A stretch of DNA of 37,073 nucleotides from NCBI GenBank assembly GCA_011319805.1, contig SJRY01000140.1, forward strand, positions 1 to 37,073. The letters run 5' to 3'. Under the pieces are notes generated by a model. That model was not told where the DNA came from. It made no database searches and worked only from the letters and a program-made list of their open reading frames with translations. Both the position numbers and the translations under genes were made by a program. Of this stretch, positions 9,305-20,011 are shown in pieces. The stretch is from Macrocybe gigantea. Lineage: Eukaryota; Basidiomycota; Agaricomycetes; Agaricales; Callistosporiaceae. Numbering within the stretch: position 1 is the first letter of the stretch; each line of letters opens with the position of its first letter.

Positions 9305-12300
9305 ATACAACTGAAACAGACTCGCTTCGATACCGGATGTAGATCATCCCATACTCTGAAATACACCATTCCGCCAAGCGATCTGAAGCACCAAGAAAAA
9401 CCATCCAAGGGGACAAACCACCAAAGAGGAAAGAGCTCGCAGTACCAGCGAGGATACGAACCGAAAAGGAATCACAACGATAACACCAGAAGTTGATAGC
9501 GGAGCGGATAGGACCTGCATCAACACTGCGATAGTAGCAAAAACAGGACTGAAGACACGACGAATCAAGAAGATTCCCATCATAAATGCAGACGGATCAC
9601 CCAATCGTCAGAAAACAGCAGACCGAGTAGCGGAGGTCCACATCGACATTAAAGGACACAAGGAGCACATGGAAGCCATCGTACTCGACATCGGAAAAAC
9701 CGACATGCTACTAGGACATGACTGGCTTGTCTACCACAACCCAACAATCAAATGGAGGACAGGAGAAATTGTCTTCGACAGATGCCCCAAAACGTGCAAA
9801 ATAAACCACCAGACGATCAAGATACAGAAGGTGGCTGAACCAGCGAAAACCACAGCCAGCGACAAGACAGGAACCCAGATACCCCCATATCTGATCAGAT
9901 TCAAACACCTCTTCAAGGAGAAGAACTTTGATCGCTTACCAGACCACAAAGAATGGGACCATGAAATAAACTTAACGAAGGATGCACCCAAAACGATACC
10001 GAGCAAGGTCTACCCGATGACACAGAAAGAGCTAGAGGAACTAGATGCCTTCGTCGAAGAAGGATTACGAACAGGAAAAATACGCCCATCGAAATCACCT
10101 TATGCAGCACCCTGCTTCTTTCGCAATAAGAAGGATGGAAGCAAGTGACTCATCCAAGACTACCGGGAAATAAACAAATATACGGTCAAGGACAAGTTTC
10201 CACTACCACGCATCAGCGAGCTCCTCGACGTACTACAAGGAGCAAAGTACTTTAGCAAGATCGATATTATCTGGGGGTACAATAACGTGCGCATTCGGAA
10301 AGGGGACGAATGGAAGGCAGCCTTCCTAACAGCAAGAGGACTCTTCGAACCGACAGTCATGTATTTTGGGCAGTGCAACGCACCAGGCACTTTTAGCCGA
10401 ATGATGGCGAGCCTCTTCCAAGACCAAATACGAAGAAGAGTGCATAATCTATATGGATGACATCATAATCATCGGACGAACACGAGAGGAACTCCAAAAG
10501 AACACCATAGAAGTCATGGAAATACTGAACAAGAACGACCTATTCATCAAAGGACCGAAATGCGTCTGGGAATCATCGAAAGTCCCAGTACTAGGATACA
10601 TCGTAGGAGAAGGGAAGGTAGAAATGGAACCAGAAAAGATCACAGCCGTACAATCCTGGCCAACCCCAAAGACAAAGAAAGAACTACAAAAGTTCTTGGG
10701 ATTCACGAACTTTTACCGACGATTCATCAAGGGATATGCAAAGGTCGCTAAACCCCTGACGGAGTTGACTGGAAACAAAACATTCCAGTGGACAGACAAG
10801 CAACAAGGCGCTTTCAAAGAACTGATCCAACATATAACCTCAGCACCCATTCTAGCACTACCACAGACAGAAGGAAAATTCCGAGTCAAAATGGACGCCT
10901 CAGGATATGCCATTGGAGCGGTACTATCACAACAGCAGAAAGGACTATGGCATCCGATCACATTCATTTCGAGATGCATGACCCCAGTGGAACAAAACTA
11001 CGAAATCTACGACAAGGAACTTCTTGCGATAATGGTCGCACTAAAGACATGGAGACAATACCTCCTCGAAGCTCGAGAGAAGTTCGAAATATTGACGGAT
11101 CACAAGAACCTATCATACTTCTGGAAGCCGCAGCGACTCAATTCGAGACAGATTGGCTGGTACCTGAAATTACAGAATACGACTACGAACTACGACACGT
11201 ACCAGGAAAGGCGAATGGAAAAGCGGATGTCCTGTCACGATGGCAGGATATGAAGAAAACCTAGCAGAGAAGGACGACATACAAATGATCAAAGAAGCAG
11301 CATTCATTCGACATCTGGAAGAGAATAATGAATGAGACTTCGAATTTATGATGTTCGAGGACGAACACCCACGGAAAGAAGAAGCAGAAAATAATGAAAC
11401 AATACAAACAAGAGGAATCACGATGATCGAATCCTCAAGGATAGAACAATTCACAATGCACACGAAGGGAGACAATCGTAACAACAGGACTGAAGGAAAA
11501 ACCACACTGGTTCACAGAAGACGACCACATCGTATATGCAGGAGGAAAAATCTATGTTCCTCCAGACAACAAACTGAAGGAAAACATCATGTTTGAACAC
11601 CATGACACACCCATCGGAGGACACCCAGGACAATACCGCATGCACGAGCTCATAAGCCGTACCTATTGGTGGCCATCAATGCTAACAGACATCAAGAAGT
11701 ATGTCAATGGATGCGAAACATGTCAGCGAAACAAAATCATCCGACAAAAGAAACACGCACCCCTGCACCCGCATGAAGTCCCACAGCAACCATGGGAAGA
11801 TATCGGAGTAGATCTCATAGGACCGCTACCTAGCTCGAATGGCTTTAATGCCATCGCCGCAGTCACAGACCGCCTGACCAAGATGATCCACCTAGTTCCC
11901 ACAAAGACCGAACTCACAGCAGAAGGTCTCGCACGACTATACCGAGACAACGTGTGGCGGCTTCATGGAATCCCACGAAAGATCATCAGTGATCGAGGAC
12001 CCCAGTTCGCAGCACGATTCATGACAGCACTTCTAAAATTACTCGGAACAAAGCAAAACCTATCAACGGCCTATCACCCACAGACAGATGGACAGGCGGA
12101 GCGATCCCACCAAGAAACGGAAGCCTTCCTCAGAAGCTTCACAAACAACCTACAGGACGATTGGGCAGAATGGATAGCAATTGCAGAGTACCAATACAAT
12201 GACAAAGCACACCAGGGAACGAAGGAGACACCATTCTACCTCAACTATGGAATGCACCCCTGGAAGGGAGAGCCGCAGACGACAGAAGGGAATAACCCTG

Positions 12301-12902
12301 CAGCAAAAGACTTCGTCAAAAGAATGAACCAAATATGAAAGGAAGCAAATGCCGCGCTGCAATATGCACAAACACGAGCCAAAGACAATTACGATGCGAG
12401 ACGAAAACCTGCCCGTGAATACAAGAAAGGAGATAGAGTATGGCTAGAAGCCACCAATATCACAGTCAATCGACCATCAAAGAAGTTATCGGCACTCCGA
12501 TACGGACCGTTCAAGGTGGTTGAAAAGAAAGGAGCCTCGGCATATCGCCTGGAACTCCCAGCATCATGGCAGCTGATACACCCCATGTTCAATGAAACAC
12601 TGCTCATGCCTTACAAAGGACCCCGTTTCAAGATACAAGAGCGACCATCACCACCACCCTCTGAAATCATAAATGATGAAGAAGAGTACGAGATAGAAGA
12701 GATCCTAAAAAGGAAGAAACAAGGGAGGGGGACACTATTCCTGGTCAAATGGAAAGGATACGGACACGAAGAGAACACATGGATCAAAGAGAAGGAGCTG
12801 GGGAATGCGCAGCAAGCTCTAGACCACTTCCTAAAGAAGACTGCGAACCAGGATAAAAGGATCATGACAAGAGGGAAGAAGACCAAAAATCGCACTTCAT
12901 GA
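9266..12902 (+). pseudogene. pol: Element B pol: protease, RT, RNase H, integrase, chromodomain, broken
   Basis: Continues from the frameshift site. Protease has TPEVDSGADRT (DSG at 9495-9503). RT has FRNKKDGSK, FSKIDIIWGYNN and the YMDD box at 10450-10461. RNase H has DASGYAIGAVLSQ, DKELLA, LTDHKNLSYF. Integrase has HHDTPIGGHPG...CETCQRNK (11598-11735), VDLIGPLP, ISDRGPQF and TDGQAERSHQE for the DDE triad. The chromodomain (EYEIEEILKRKK...LVKWKGYGHEENTW) lies at about 12685-12840; the stop is TGA 12900-12902. Breaks: T lost near 9369, CGA to TGA at 10146, two bases lost near 10442, and two losses shared with copy C near 11178 (RNase H end) and 11239. Intact relatives process this polyprotein to copy and integrate the element. 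Confidence 0.88.
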
Positions 12903-13297
12903 CCACCAACGCCCCCATCAGCATCGACAGCAGCGAGGGCAGCCGCGCACCTACCCCCAACCGCCCAAGCGACCTCGAGAATCTGGCAAGGATTCTCAAT
13001 GCTAGCGACTACATGGACCCCCTCGCCATCACACTCGGCGCATATATGCGCTATGTTATGACCGTCCGCACGCACCTCTGGACCGGGAGAACCCCTGATG
13101 GGACCGGCCCCACTGCAGCTGAACGTATCGTGCTTCGTGAAGCAATGGAAATGCTTCGCACAGAAAACTGGCGACTTAAACTCCTCGCCACCACACTCCA
13201 CCACATTCGCGCCTATAATGAAGAGCTCATTCATACATGGGCCCCGCGTGCCGCGACTGCCTGGGAGACCAATACTGGGTGGGGACAGCTGGACTAA
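12899..13297 (+). CDS. ORF3 of element B: 132-residue protein of unknown function
   Basis: The ATG at 12899 overlaps the pol stop as ATGA, so ribosomes ending pol could restart here. The frame stays open for 132 codons and ends about 40 bp before the 3' LTR, the place where some retroelements carry env or other accessory genes. The protein has no signal peptide or membrane segment. The N-terminal 35 residues are Ser/Pro/Asn-rich and look disordered. The C-terminal half is helical with a leucine-spaced LREAMEMLRTEN-(W/R)-RLKLL stretch that could form a coiled coil. Base composition changes abruptly at 12899 from the A-rich pol to C-rich codons, suggesting a separate origin. Copy C has the same ORF with a single residue difference (Trp here, Arg there; TGG versus CGG). 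I recognise no family. Confidence 0.75.
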   Translation: MTTNAPISIDSSEGSRAPTPNRPSDLENLARILNASDYMDPLAITLGAYMRYVMTVRTHLWTGRTPDGTGPTAAERIVLREAMEMLRTENWRLKLLATTLHHIRAYNEELIHTWAPRAATAWETNTGWGQLD

Positions 13298-13316
13298 GGT
13301 TTTTCGTGAGGACGCG

Positions 13317-13334
13317 AATCTAAAGAGAGGGTGA
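13317..13334 (+). promoter_or_regulatory. Polypurine tract of element B
   Basis: AAAGAGAGGGTGA directly precedes the 3' LTR at 13335. Confidence 0.7.
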
Positions 13335-13654
13335 TGTTACAGACGCCGCCCAAAGGACTATTCATTTTCTTATCTTATCTTTCCCACATCCCTTATCTCC
13401 CCCATCATGCTGCGCAGCGCGCAGCCATCGAGTCATCCCACTTCCCTAGTCATCCTGAGTCATCTCCTTCCAGTCTTACTCATCCGCAGTCCACAGCATT
13501 GCGCAGCCCATGGTCCGTGCTCGAGTACTGTAATGTATATAAGGACTCCCAGATGTACCAGTAGCGCTAGGCTTAATATTCCTTTTGCCATCATCTCAAG
13601 ACCACTCTCGCACTTAGTCTGCCCGAGTCCTTCTGAGATTCGTCTAGCCTAACA
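13335..13654 (+). repeat. 3' LTR of element B
   Basis: 320 bp, two differences from the 5' copy; followed by the target duplicate CTGGA and then the protease of element A. Confidence 0.95.
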
Positions 13655-13659
13655 CTGGA

Positions 13660-14035
13660 CTCCGGCGCAAACCTTGTCCTCATCGACGCAGGGCTTGCCT
13701 CAGAACTAGGTCTTCGTCGTTTCACCTTGCACAAAAAATTGTCCATTTCTCTTGCTATCGGTGACCGGAATCAGTCTGCCTCGTCTCTATCCGAATACGT
13801 AAAAATTTGCCCGTCTTCGCTCGATTCTCAGTGGTTTTCAAAGTCAATCAAGGCTGTCATCGTCCCAAACCTTTGTGTCCCTTTACTACTCGGCATGCCT
13901 TTTCTCAAACACAACGCTATCATATTGGACTGTGGGAGACGTCATGCCATTGTAGAAACTTGTAATTACGACCTCATTAATCCAGCTCCCCCTGTGCTGC
14001 CCCGCCCCCAAAGTTGCATTTACGTGACCAGATGA
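13660..14035 (+). pseudogene. pro: Element A protease (continuation of gag frame)
   Basis: Once B is removed, the codon split between 7146-7147 and 13660 reads GAC, giving DSGANLVLID, the catalytic loop of a retropepsin-type aspartic protease; the flap/C-terminal part includes PLLLGMPFL (13883-13910). The frame closes with TGA at 14033-14035 while the reverse transcriptase continues in the -1 frame, open from about 13984. The shift point is a C-run (CGC CCC CAA AGT) where a -1 slip at CCC is possible; alternatively one base was lost. The protease would cleave the gag-pol polyprotein. Confidence 0.8.
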
Positions 14036-15615
14036 AACAAAACCGACTACACAAGCAAGCCGTGCTAAAAGAATTAGTAAAAGTCTGCAAACAGCGATTA
14101 GCGGAAGGAAAAAATGTGCCCGAGGCTGTGAGACCTTTGAACGTCGCAGCAATGATAAAAGAGCGCATTGTGACACTCGCCTTCCAGACTGAATTAAACA
14201 AGCGACACGAATCAGCTGTGCACGACTTTCACGACGTCTTCGAGCCGATCCCTCATGTCGCCGAGCTGCCAACAGATGTCTATGCACGCATCTGTCTGAA
14301 AGATGCCAATAGAACCTTCGCTACACGATCATATTCCTGCCCGCAGAAATACAGAACTGCTTGGCAGACTCTCATCCAGCAGCATCTGGAGGCTGGACAC
14401 ATCCAACCGTCTTCATCCGCATTCGCATCGCCCGCCTTCATTATACCAAAAGCAGATCCCACGGTGCTTCCGCGATGGGTTAACGATTTTCGCCAGCTTA
14501 ACGAAAACACGATCACAGACTGTCATCCCTTACCATGGGTCGACGACATCCTGGCTGATTGCGCAAAAGGTAAAATCTGGGCAACGATTGAGATGACGAA
14601 CAGTTTCTTCCAGACGCACATGCATCCCGATGACATACCACTAACGGCCGTGACGACACCCTTTGGTCTCTATGAATGGCTTGTTATGCCAATGGGACTG
14701 AAGAACGCCCCTGCAATACATCAGCGGCGCGTTTCGGCGGCTCTGTGACACCTGATTGGCAAAATCTGCCATATTTACCTGGATGATATTGTAATCTGGT
14801 CTAACTCCATTGAGGAGCATGACCGGAACGTGCGAACAGTCCTAGAGGCCTTGCGGCAAGCACGCCTATACTGCAACCTCAAGAAGAGCCGTTTATTTTG
14901 CACCGAGATTGATTTTCTAGGCCACCATATCTCTGGCCGAGGTATTGAGGCCGACGGGCGAAAAATTGACCGAATTCTCAATTGGCCTGCACCTAAAACA
15001 GTCTCTGACGTCCGCCGTTTCCTTGGTCTCGTGAATTATATCTCCACATTCCTACCCAATATTGCTAAACACACTTGCATCCTCTCTGCTATTACGGGAC
15101 ATGGGAACAACACGGTCGAATGGAGCATGGCGCATCAGTCTGCCTTTGATGCCATCAAAACTGCAGTTATAAGTCGAGAGTGCCTCACGACCATTGACCA
15201 TGACGATCTCGAACACAACAAGATTTTTGTCACCACAGACGCCAGTGACTATCAGTCTGGAGCCGTGCTCTCATTCGGACCCTCCTGGGACGCAGCTCGG
15301 CCTGTAGCCTTCAACTCCATGACCTTCAAAGGTGTGGAATTGAACTATCCCGTCCACGAAAAAGAGCTGCTCGCCATCATCAGGGCCCTAAAGCGATAGC
15401 GATGTGATTTACTCGGAGTGCCGTTCCTTGTATACACGGATCACCGTACGCTCGAGAATTTCAGCACTCAACGGGACCTCAGCCGCCGTCAAGCGCGTTG
15501 GATGGAGTTTTTGTCACAATATGACTGCAAGATTGTATACGTTGAGGGTGCCAATAACACTGCGGCCGACGCGCTGTCCCAGACAACATTTTCCAATGTC
15601 GAAAATGCTGCTTTC
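13984..15615 (+). pseudogene. pol: Element A reverse transcriptase and RNase H, with two stop codons
   Basis: In one frame this stretch encodes RT with ITDCHPLPWVDDIL, PFGLYEWLVMPMGL and the YLDD box (about 14777-14788), then RNase H with TTDASD, EKELLA, TDHRTL and ADALSQ. TGA at 14746 stands where RRVSAAL-R-HLIGK is expected (CGA to TGA), and TAG at 15397 stands where KR-W-RCDLLG is expected (TGG to TAG); both are C:G to T:A changes. The first catalytic Asp position of RT reads Glu (GAG, 14590-14592), judged against the usual IDMTNSFFQ of this family. The segment ends at the insertion of element C after VENAAF. Confidence 0.88.
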
Positions 15616-15935
15616 TGTTAGGCTAGACGAATCTCAGAAGGACTCGGGCAGACTAAGTGCGAGAGTGGTCTTGAGATGATGGCAAAAGGAATATTAAGCC
15701 TAGCGTTACTGGTACATCTGGGAGTCCTTATATACACTACAGTACTCGAGCACGGACCATGGGCTGCGCAATGCTGTGGACTGCGGATGAGTAAGACTGG
15801 AAGGAGATGACTCAGGATGACTAGGGAAGTGAGATGACTCGATGGCTGCGCGCTGCACAGCATGATGGGGGAGATAAGGGATGTGGGAAAGATAAGATAA
15901 GAAAATGAATAGTCCTTTGGGCGGCGTCTGTAACA
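15616..15935 (-). repeat. 3' LTR of element C
   Basis: 320 bp, one difference from the 5' copy; target copy CTTTC lies at 15611-15615. Confidence 0.95.
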
Positions 15936-15953
15936 TCACCCTCTCTTTAGATT
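15936..15953 (-). promoter_or_regulatory. Polypurine tract of element C
   Basis: The complement of TCACCCTCTCTTTAG, next to the 3' LTR at 15935, is the same purine tract as in B. Confidence 0.68.
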
Positions 15954-15972
15954 CGCGTCCTCACGAAAAACC

Positions 15973-16371
15973 TTAGTCCAGCTGTCCCCACCCAGTATTG
16001 GTCTCCCAGGCAGTCGCGGCACGCGGGGCCCATGTATGAATGAGCTCTTCATTATAGGCGCGAATGTGGTGGAGTGTGGTGGCGAGGAGTTTAAGTCGCC
16101 GGTTTTCTGTGCGAAGCATTTCCATTGCTTCGCGAAGCACGATACGTTCAGCTGCAGTGGGGCCGGTCCCATCAGGGGTTCTCCCGGTCCAGAGGTGCGT
16201 GCGGACGGTCATAACATAGCGCATATATGCGCCGAGTGTGATGGCGAGGGGGTCCATGTAGTCGCTAGCATTGAGAATCCTTGCCAGATTCTCGAGGTCG
16301 CTTGGGCGGTTGGGGGTAGGTGCGCGGCTGCCCTCGCTGCTGTCGATGCTGATGGGGGCGTTGGTGGTCAT
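15973..16371 (-). CDS. ORF3 of element C: 132-residue protein of unknown function
   Basis: Same length and placement as in B, with the ATG inside the ATGA overlap with the pol stop and the end about 40 bp from the 3' LTR. It differs from the B protein by one residue (Arg for Trp in the leucine-spaced helix) and has no indels, while the neighbouring gag-pol of B and C differ by many. The Arg form is probably ancestral, since CGG to TGG is a CpG transition in B. Function unknown; not env-like, as no hydrophobic segment exists. Confidence 0.75.
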   Translation of the reverse strand: MTTNAPISIDSSEGSRAPTPNRPSDLENLARILNASDYMDPLAITLGAYMRYVMTVRTHLWTGRTPDGTGPTAAERIVLREAMEMLRTENRRLKLLATTLHHIRAYNEELIHTWAPRAATAWETNTGWGQLD

Positions 16372-19300
16372 GAAGTGCGATTTTTGGTCTTCTTCCCTCT
16401 TGTCGTGATCCTTTTATCCTGGTTCGCAGTCTTCTTTAGGAAGTGGTCTAGAGCTTGCTGCGCATTCCCCAGCTCCTTCTCTTTGATCCATGTGTTCTCT
16501 TCGTGTCCGTATCCTTTCCATTTGACCAGGAATAGTGTCCCCTTCCCTTGTTTCTTCCTTTTTAGGATCTCTTCTATCTCGTACTCTTCTTCATCATTTA
16601 TGATTTCAGGGGGTGGTGGTGATGGTCGCTCTTGTATCTTGAAACGGGGTCCTTTGTAAGGCGTGAGCAGTGTTTCATTGAACACGGGGTGTATCAGCTG
16701 CCATGATGCTGGGAGTTCCAGGCGATATGCCGAGGCTCCTTTCTTTTCAACCACCTTGAACGGTCCGTATCGGAGTGCCGATAACTTCTTTGATGGTCGA
16801 TTGACTGTGATATTGGTGGCTTCTAGCCATACTCTATCTCCTTTCTTGTATTCACGGGCAGGTTTCGTCTCGCATCGTAATTGTCTTTGGCTCGTGTTTG
16901 TGCATATTGCAGCGCGGCATTTGCTTCCTTTCGTATTTGGCTCATTCTTTTGACGAAGTCTTTTGCTGCGGGGTTATTCCCTTCTGTCGTCTGCGGCTCT
17001 CCCTTCCAGGGGTGCATTCCATAGTTGAGGTAGAATGGTGTCTCCTTCGTTCCCTGGTGTGCTTTGTCATTGTATTGGTACTCTGCAATTGCTATCCATT
17101 CTGCCCAATCGTCCTGTAGGTTGTTTGTGAAGCTTCTGAGGAAGGCTTCCGTTTCTTGGTGGGATCGCTCCGCCTGTCCATCTGTCTGTGGGTGATAGGC
17201 CGTTGATAGGTTTTGCTTTGTTCCGAGTAATTTTAGAAGTGCTGTCATGAATCGTGCTGCGAACTGGGGTCCTCGATCACTGATGATCTTTCGTGGATTC
17301 CATGAAGCCGCCACACGTTGTCTCGGTATAGTCGTGCGAGACCTTCTGCTGTGAGTTCGGTCTTTGTGGGAACTAGGTGGATCATCTTGGTCAGGCGGTC
17401 TGTGACTGCGGCGATGGCGTTAAAGCCATTCGAGCTGGGTAGCGGTCCTATGAGATCTACTCCGATATCTTCCCATGGTTGTTGTGGGACTTCGTGCGGG
17501 TGCAGGGGTGCGTGTTTCTTTTGTCGGATGATTTTGTTTCGCTGACATGTTTCGCATCCATTGACATACTTCTTGATGTCTGTTAGCATTGATGGCCACC
17601 AATAGGTGCGGCTTATGAGCTCGTGCATGCGGTATTGCCCTGGGTGTCCTCCGATGGGTGTGTCGTGGTGTTCAAACATGATGTTTTCCTTCAGTTTGTT
17701 GTCTGGAGGAACATAGATTTTTCCTCCTACATATACGATGTGGTCGTCTTCTGTGAACCAGTGTGGTTTTTCCTTCAGTCCTGTTGTTACGATCGTCTCC
17801 CTTCGTGTGCATTGTCGAATTTGTTCTATCCTTGAGGATTCGATCATCGTGATTCCTCTTGTTTGTATTGTTTCATTATTTTCTGCTTCTTCTTTCCGTG
17901 GGTGTTCGTCCTCGAACATCATAAATTCGAAGTCTCGTTCATTATTCTCTTCCAGATGTCGAATGAATGCTGCTTCTTTGATCATTTGTATGTCGTCCTT
18001 CTCTGCTAGGTTTTCTTCATATCCTGCCATCGTGACAGGACATCCGCTTTTCCATTCGCCTTTCCTGGTACGTGTCGTAGTTCGTAGTCGTATTCTGTAA
18101 TTTCAGGTACCAGCCAATCTGTCTCGAATTGAGTCGCTGCGGCTTCCGGAAGTATGATAGGTTCTTGTGATCCGTCAATATTTCGAACTTCTCTCGAGCT
18201 TCGAGGAGGTATTGTCTCCATGTCTTTAGTGCGACCATTATCGCAAGAAGTTCCTTGTCGTAGATTTCGTAGTTTTGTTCCTGGGGTCATGCATCTCGAA
18301 ATGAATGCGATCGGATGCCATAGTCCTTTCTGCTGTTGTGATAGTACCGCTCCAATGGCATATCCTGAGGCGTCCGTTTCGACTCGGAATTTTCCTTCTG
18401 TCTGTGGTAGTGCTAGAATGGGTGCTGAGGTTATATGTTGGATCAGTTCTTTGAAAGCGCCTTGTTGCTTGTCTGTCCACTGGAATGTTTTGTTTCCAGT
18501 CAACTCCGTCAGGGGTTTAGCGACCTTTGCATATCCCTTGATGAATCGTCGGTAAAAGTTCGTGAATCCCAAGAACTTTTGTAGTTCTTTCTTCGTCTTT
18601 GGGGTTGGCCAGGATTGTACGGCTGTGATCTTTTCTGGTTCCATTTCTACCTTCCCTTCTCCTACGATGTATCCTAGTACTGGGACTTTCGATGATTCCC
18701 AGACGCATTTCGGTCCTTTGATGAATAGGTCGTTCTTGTTCAGTATTTCCATGACTTCTATGGTGTTCTTTTGGAGTTCCTCTCGTGTTCGTCCGATGAT
18801 TATAATGTCATCCATATAGATTATGCACACTCTTCTTCGTATTTGGTCTTGGAAGAGGCTCGCCATCATTCGGCTAAAAGTGCCTGGTGCGTTGCACTGC
18901 CCAAAATACATGACTGTCGGTTCGAAGAGTCCTCTTGCTGTTAGGAAGGCTGCCTTCCATTCGTCCCCTTTCCGGATGCGCACGTTATTGTACCCCCAGA
19001 TAATATCGATCTTGCTAAAGTACTTTGCTCCTTGTAGTACGTCGAGGAGCTCGCTGATGCGTGGTAGTGGAAACTTGTCCTTGACCGTATATTTGTTTAT
19101 TTCCCGGTAGTCTTGGATGAGTCGCTTGCTTCCATCCTTCTTATTGCGAAAGAAGCAGGGTGCTGCGTAAGGTGATTTCGATGGGCGTATTTTTCCTGTT
19201 CGTAATCCTTCTTCGACGAAGGCATCTAGTTCCTCTAGCTCTTTCTGTGTCATCGGGTAGACCTTGCTCGGTATCGTTTTGGGTGCATCCTTCGTTAAGT

Positions 19301-20005
19301 TTATTTCATGGTCCCATTCTTTGTGGTCTGGTAAGCGATCAAAGTTCTTCTCCTTGAAGAGGTGTTTGAATCTGATCAGATATGGGGGTATCTGGGTTCC
19401 TGTCTTGTCGCTGGCTGTGGTTTTCGCTGGTTCAGCCACCTTCTGTATCTTGATCGTCTGGTGGTTTATTTTGCACGTTTTGGGGCATCTATCGAAGACA
19501 ATTCTCCTGTCCTCCATTTGATTGTTGGGTTGTGGTAGACAAGCCAGTCATGTCCTAGTAGCATGTCGGTTTTTCCGATATCGAGTACGATGGCTTCCAT
19601 ATGCTCCTTGTGTCCTTTAATGTCGATGTGGACCTCCGCTACTCGGTCTGCTGTTTTCTGACGATTGGGTGATCCGTCTGCATTTATGATGGGAATCTTC
19701 TTGATTCGTCGTGTCTTCAGTCCTGTTTTTGCTACTATCGCGGTGTTGATGCAGGTCCTATCCGCTCCGCTATCGACTTCTGGTGTTATCGTTGCGATTC
19801 CTTTTCGTGTTCGTATCCTCGCTGGTACTGCGAGCTCTTTCCTCTTTGGTGGTTTGTCCCCTTGGATGGTTTTTCTTGGTGCTTCAGATCGCTTGGCAGG
19901 AATGGTGTATTTCAGAGTATGGGATGATCTACATCCGGTATCGAAGCGAGTCTGTTTCAGTTGTATGGGTCGCGATTTAGCACCTCCTAGTCGGACCCTT
20001 CGGCA
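16368..20005 (-). pseudogene. pol: Element C pol: protease to chromodomain, broken
   Basis: Protease (PEVDSGADRT near 19770), RT and most of RNase H are readable; 19517-18006 is open for 503 codons including CIIYMDD. Breaks compared with B are a lost A near 19504 (between WRTGE and IVFDR), two bases lost near 18283 (CMTPVEQNY region), a lost C in CCC near 17293 (inside integrase, before KIISDRG) and a lost A in AAAA near 16865. The losses at the RNase H end (about 18100) and at LSRW/AGYEEN (about 18035) are shared with B. Integrase HHCC, DDE residues and the chromodomain (about 16590-16430) are present. Pol ends at TGA overlapping the ORF3 start. Confidence 0.88.
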
Positions 20006-20011
20006 AAACCC
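19967..20011 (-). promoter_or_regulatory. -1 ribosomal frameshift signal between gag and pol of C
   Basis: GGGTTTT (complement of 20005-20011), the 6-nt spacer and the GGGTC/GACCC plus CGA/TCG stem are all identical to copy B, with the gag stop in the loop. Confidence 0.7.

Larger units (their letters stand above)
7148..13654 (+). mobile_element. Element B: Tf1-like Ty3/gypsy chromovirus nested in A
   Basis: A 6507-bp element with 320-bp LTRs (7148-7467 and 13335-13654) flanked by CTGGA (7143-7147 and 13655-13659). It codes for gag with two zinc knuckles, protease, RT, RNase H, integrase with chromodomain, and a third small ORF before the 3' LTR. Self-priming type primer site, -1 frameshift signal and polypurine tract are all recognisable. 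The gag and pol frames carry several one- or two-base losses and C-to-T stops (for example TGA at about 7954 and TGA at 10146), so B cannot make its own proteins as read. Same family as element C but an independent insertion, since the LTR pairs differ from each other. Confidence 0.96.

Noticed and set aside
12611..13234. 207-codon antisense ORF opposite ORF3 and the chromodomain, also open in copy C (16036-16659)
   Set aside because: It is antisense to two coding regions; openness in both copies follows from their near identity, and the protein has no recognisable feature.
12899..13297. ORF3 as an env-like gene
   Set aside because: No signal peptide, membrane helix or glycosylation pattern.
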